Part shown: positions 6,224 through 8,984 of the stretch, piece after piece
Numbering within the stretch: the stretch's first letter is position 1
How the letters are laid out: every line of letters begins with the position of its first letter
Assembly: GCA_964477875.1 (NCBI GenBank)
Contig: CAYZFR010000161.1
Location: 1 to 8,984, forward strand
DNA from: Kuafuiihalomonas sp964477875
GTDB taxonomy: Bacteria; Myxococcota; Kuafuiibacteriia; Kuafuiibacteriales; Kuafuiibacteriaceae
Length of the DNA: 8,984 nucleotides
Direction of reading: 5' to 3'
The notes under the pieces: model-generated
Database searches by the model: none
What the model was told of the DNA's origin: nothing
Seen by the model: only the letters and a program-made list of their open reading frames with translations
Made by a program: the position numbers and the translations under genes

Positions 6224-6240
6224 GTCCGCCCACCGCGGAC
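6224..6240 (+). promoter_or_regulatory. Hairpin in the leader of the MYXO-CTERM gene
   Basis: GTCCGC and GCGGAC form a perfect 6-bp stem around a 5-nt loop (CCACC). The hairpin ends 12 nt before the ATG at 6253, so if transcribed it would sit just upstream of the weak GAG ribosome-binding candidate at 6244-6246 and might affect initiation. Short GC-rich stems occur by chance in this DNA. Confidence 0.25.
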
Positions 6241-6252
6241 CCCGAGAACACC

Positions 6253-8418
6253 ATGACCCGCCTTTCGACCGTATTTGCCATCGGCTTTTCCCTGCTGAAC
6301 GCGTCCGTCGCCGACGCCATCGTGACCCGGGAGGGAGAGGTCATCCTCGTCAATCAGCCAGGCCTGGTGACGACCTTCGGCACGCCCCCCAATCAGCTGA
6401 TCTTCTCCAACGAGAACCAGCGTCAGGAGCTGACGGGGATCATCGCAGAGGAAATCGGAGAGACCTACGACACCTTCATCGTGTTCCCGACCTTCCGGGA
6501 CGACGGCTTCCCCGATCCCTTGACGAGCCCGCTGGAGAGCCAGGTGACCTACACCCGGCTGCAGCAGGACGTGACCGGCATCGGGCTGGAGTCCGGCGAA
6601 GACGTGGATCGCCGAGAGGACTGGAATCTTTCCACTCGGGCCCGGGCGTCGGGCTTCATCTACGCCAACACGCCGGAGCTCCTGGCAAGGGGCGGCAGCC
6701 TCGACGACCTCAACGAGCCGCAGGGTGAGTTCCAGCAGCTCATCGCGCGACGGCTGGCCCAGCGCTGGCTGTTCAGCCCGCTGCTTCCAGGAGCCGAACC
6801 GCTAGGTCTGATCGGCGACGACGGCTGGTCCAACCCCGCCGACTCGGGGGGCTCCTTGTTCGGGGGCATCGACCTTCTGGAGGACGGCGAAGGGATGTTC
6901 CGCGTCGTGAACACCCCGCCTCGCTTCGCGCCCCTCGATCTCTACCTGATGGGCTTCATCGGGGCCGACGAAGTCCCGCCCTTCTTCCGGGTTCAGGCCG
7001 CCACGATGGGGGGGCTTCCGGTCGGCGCCAACACGCCCCTGATGCCCGGCGACGTCATATCGGGCGAGCGCACCCTCGTGAACATCGAGGACATCCTCGA
7101 AGGGACGGGGCAGCGAGACCCGCCGGCGACGGCATCGCTCCCGTACCAGCGAGTGGCCTTCGTGCTCTTGACCCGCCCCGGTGAAAGCCGCGCCAACTTC
7201 GAGGACGATCTCGAGTTCTTGAACGACCTCGCCGCGGACTTTCCGGCCGCCTGGCAGGCGTGGTCCGGCGTCACGATCTGCACCAAGACCTCCGAGCGCT
7301 GCCCGGAGCCGCTTCTGGCCGTGGACGAGCTCGTCATCACCGACGACAACGACGACCTCGTGGCGCCGGGTGAGAGTGTCGATCTGAACTTCGAGATCCG
7401 AAACGTCGGAAGCGGTCTGGCTTCCGGCGCCCAGCTCGAGGTGTCGGCCCTGAGCTCCGGCATCTCGTTGACGAACGGGACCCAGGATCTGCCCGACGTG
7501 CCCCAGGGCGAATCGGTGCAGCTGACGATGCCGATCGGGTTCAACGTCGAGATCGACGAGTGCGACCGCTCGGTGGACATCCGCGTGTCTTTGGTTCTGC
7601 AGGAGGGGCCTCGGCTCGGCGAGGTGATCTCGATTCCGATCGGGACCGAGCAGGTTCGCTTCGACCCCTTGGACGAGGCGCCGAACTGGATCGTCGACCC
7701 CGACGGAACCGACACCGCCATCCGCGGCACCTGGGAGTTAGGGATCCCCGAGCCCGTCGTGAGCCCCGGCGTCGGACTGACCCAGCCCGGCCGGGACGCC
7801 ACCCTTGGGGACGAGTCGACCCTGGCCTTCATGACCAACCCCCGGGCCGGCGCGAGCTTCGCGAGCGGCGATCTCGACGACGGAGTCACGACCCTGCAGA
7901 GCCCGATCTTCGCCATCGGTGACACCCGCAAGCCTCGGCTGCGCTTCTCATACTGGCGCAACGCCTTCGACTTCGCCGCGGTCGGCGGCGCCGAGCCCAA
8001 CGACACGCCTCTCATCGTCGAGGCCTCGAACGACGGCGGGGACACCTTCACCCAGGTGGCGACGGCCACCGTCACCACGCTCGAAGAGTGGCGGCGACTC
8101 GAGGTCGATCTCCTCGACGAGGGCATCGAGCCCACCAACCGCATGGTCTTTCGATTCACGATCGAAGATCCCGGCAACATCAACGTCGAGGCGGGGATCG
8201 ACGACCTGGAGATCATCGATCTATTGCCTGGTTGCCCAGGCGTGCCCGACGACCCGGGGAACGGCGGAGGCGGCAACGGTAACGGCGGCGGCAGCGGTAA
8301 CGGCGGCGGCGGCAACGGTGACGTGGACGGCGGCGGCTGTGCATCCACACCCGGCACGGTCTTGCTGTGGCTCCTCGGCGTCGGCGCGGTCCTGACGAGG
8401 CGCCGCCGCGTCTTCTGA
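6253..8418 (+). CDS. Secreted MYXO-CTERM surface protein with degenerate metallopeptidase-like domain
   Basis: This 721-aa exported protein has no assigned function. It starts with a signal peptide (1-22, cleavage likely after ADA). Residues about 50-340 resemble, from family memory, a myxobacterial metallopeptidase-like domain: YDTFIVFPTF (72-81), QQDVTGIGL (104-112), QRWL (170-173), GWSNPADSGGS (191-201) and PLDLYLMGF (227-235). Where active relatives would have HExxH there is ARRLAQ (165-170), so all ligands appear lost. Residues about 354-460 look like a CARDB-type immunoglobulin-fold domain (EIRNVGSGLASGA). Residues about 469-656 form a jelly-roll or MAM-like domain ending IDDLEII. A Gly/Asn linker (669-695) leads to C696, a hydrophobic helix (701-715) and R716-R719, the MYXO-CTERM pattern expected to be processed and anchored at the surface. 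The ATG at 6253 is chosen for the signal peptide; the frame is open far upstream only as a shadow of lysC and csrA. The stop overlaps the next ATG. Confidence 0.9.
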   Translation: MTRLSTVFAIGFSLLNASVADAIVTREGEVILVNQPGLVTTFGTPPNQLIFSNENQRQELTGIIAEEIGETYDTFIVFPTFRDDGFPDPLTSPLESQVTYTRLQQDVTGIGLESGEDVDRREDWNLSTRARASGFIYANTPELLARGGSLDDLNEPQGEFQQLIARRLAQRWLFSPLLPGAEPLGLIGDDGWSNPADSGGSLFGGIDLLEDGEGMFRVVNTPPRFAPLDLYLMGFIGADEVPPFFRVQAATMGGLPVGANTPLMPGDVISGERTLVNIEDILEGTGQRDPPATASLPYQRVAFVLLTRPGESRANFEDDLEFLNDLAADFPAAWQAWSGVTICTKTSERCPEPLLAVDELVITDDNDDLVAPGESVDLNFEIRNVGSGLASGAQLEVSALSSGISLTNGTQDLPDVPQGESVQLTMPIGFNVEIDECDRSVDIRVSLVLQEGPRLGEVISIPIGTEQVRFDPLDEAPNWIVDPDGTDTAIRGTWELGIPEPVVSPGVGLTQPGRDATLGDESTLAFMTNPRAGASFASGDLDDGVTTLQSPIFAIGDTRKPRLRFSYWRNAFDFAAVGGAEPNDTPLIVEASNDGGDTFTQVATATVTTLEEWRRLEVDLLDEGIEPTNRMVFRFTIEDPGNINVEAGIDDLEIIDLLPGCPGVPDDPGNGGGGNGNGGGSGNGGGGNGDVDGGGCASTPGTVLLWLLGVGAVLTRRRRVF
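8257..8337 (+). repeat. Low-complexity Gly/Asn linker repeat (GGTAACGGCGGCGGC-like units)
   Basis: This 81-bp stretch is built from GGC and AAC/AGC codons, with irregular copies of an AACGGCGGCGGC-type unit. It encodes residues 669-695 of the surface protein, nearly all Gly with regular Asn and a final DVDGGG before Cys696. It is a flexible spacer between the folded domains and the C-terminal anchor, and may vary in length between strains by slippage. Confidence 0.8.
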
Positions 8419-8981
8419 TGCAAAGGCTCCTGGCCCACTTCGATCGGTTGGGAGCCATCGCGCTGACGCCTGTCGCCGCCCTGCGCGCCGTGTTGGCAGG
8501 GGCCGGCGGCGGTGCCGGCGACGTTCTGCCCTGGCTCGTGCTCGGGACGGCCGCAGCCGAGCCAATTCGCATCGGCCACGCGCTCTTGGTGGCGAGGAAC
8601 GACCTCGGCGCCGGCGCGGGCATGCTCGCCCAGAGCTTCATCAACCAATGGGTCGGCCTCGGCATCGTGGCCCTGATCTTCGCAGCCCTGGGCGTGGGGG
8701 CGGCGCGCTCCGGGCGGCACTCGGCAGGCGGCGACCGGGCAGCCGACGCGGCCCTGCTGGCCGGGCTGCCCCTCGTCTACCTGACCTGCGCCGGCGCCCT
8801 CCTGGAGGCCCTCGGCGTCGACCTTCGCTTCCTCCCGCACCACCGGCTGACGGGTCCGCCTGGGATCCTCGTTCCCCGACTTTTCGCCGCCTTCACCTGG
8901 CCCGCCATCCTATGGCTCCTGCTCCTCCGCGAGCTGTGGCGAGGTCCCAACGCATCGAAAGCCGCAGCAGGGAGCAGGTGA
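8418..8981 (+). CDS. Yip1-like multi-pass membrane protein
   Basis: This 187-aa inner-membrane protein of unknown function has about four hydrophobic segments: about 35-57, 72-95, 110-132 and 150-171. The opening RLLAHFDRLGAIALTPVAALRAV, an amphipathic lead followed by helices, resembles bacterial YIP1-family proteins, where a 'P..a...i' segment precedes four or five TM helices; I assign this as likely, not certain. It starts at the ATG at 8418, which overlaps the stop of the MYXO-CTERM gene (TGATG), so the two are very probably co-transcribed and translationally coupled. The frame is open upstream to 8367 only within the preceding gene. Pro-rich loops (PHHRLTGPPG, 140-148) separate the last two helices. 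At the right edge the stop lies within GTGAGTG, which could be a GTG start for a further gene overlapping by 4 nt, but too little is visible to call it. Confidence 0.8.
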   Translation: MQRLLAHFDRLGAIALTPVAALRAVLAGAGGGAGDVLPWLVLGTAAAEPIRIGHALLVARNDLGAGAGMLAQSFINQWVGLGIVALIFAALGVGAARSGRHSAGGDRAADAALLAGLPLVYLTCAGALLEALGVDLRFLPHHRLTGPPGILVPRLFAAFTWPAILWLLLLRELWRGPNASKAAAGSR

Positions 8982-8984
8982 GTG

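Noticed and set aside
4891..6252. Long open frame upstream of the surface-protein ATG, which would give a 1175-aa protein
   Set aside because: It runs antisense through lysC and csrA, both of which are clear family members; the signal peptide at 6253 marks the true start.
6993..8843. 616-codon open frame on the minus strand
   Set aside because: Antisense to the MYXO-CTERM gene, rich in Ser/Arg/Pro of the kind produced by GC-rich shadow frames, and with no recognisable domain.
8978..8984. GTG start of a next gene
   Set aside because: Only seven bases are visible; compatible with a 4-nt overlap but cannot be supported.

Overview
The window is GC-rich, densely coding DNA that fits a Myxococcota-type (deltaproteobacterial) genome. 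The best lineage evidence is a secreted protein ending in a MYXO-CTERM-like tripartite tail (Cys, short hydrophobic helix, RRRR), together with a VWA lipoprotein of myxobacterial style and a CsrA-FliW pair. Nine protein-coding genes cover almost everything. The gaps are short (136, about 87 and about 117 bases at the three operon boundaries), and I found no RNA genes, mobile elements or CRISPR array.

Layout, left to right. (1) Bases 1-1578, + strand: the end of a cobalamin lower-ligand operon, cobT (3' end only), cobS and cobC, with overlapping reading frames. These three enzymes activate the lower-ligand base, join it to adenosylcobinamide-GDP and remove the 5' phosphate. (2) Bases 1715-3091, - strand: a lipoprotein with an ASH-like N-terminal region and a von Willebrand A domain carrying an EF-hand-like loop; it converges with cobC. 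(3) Bases 3179-4390, + strand: a CorA-type Mg2+/Co2+ transporter, divergent from the lipoprotein gene. (4) Bases 4330-6135, - strand: the operon lysC-csrA-fliW, tightly packed (7-nt gap, then 4-nt overlap). fliW runs tail to tail into corA with a 61-bp coding overlap. (5) Bases 6253-8981, + strand: a 721-aa secreted MYXO-CTERM protein coupled through TGATG to a 4-TM Yip1-like membrane protein; a further gene may begin at the right edge.

Most of the window is recognisable housekeeping or envelope biology. The most unusual item is the 721-aa surface protein. Its N-terminal half looks like a myxobacterial metallopeptidase-type domain, but the expected zinc-binding helix reads ARRLAQ where HExxH would be, so it is probably a catalytically dead, repurposed surface protein. 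Other points of interest are a hairpin that spans the lysC stop and abuts the csrA start (possible CsrA autoregulation), the FliW-binding features of CsrA, the corA/fliW 3' overlap, and a change in arginine codon choice between the cob operon and the rest. I see no defence system or other clearly new multi-gene system.
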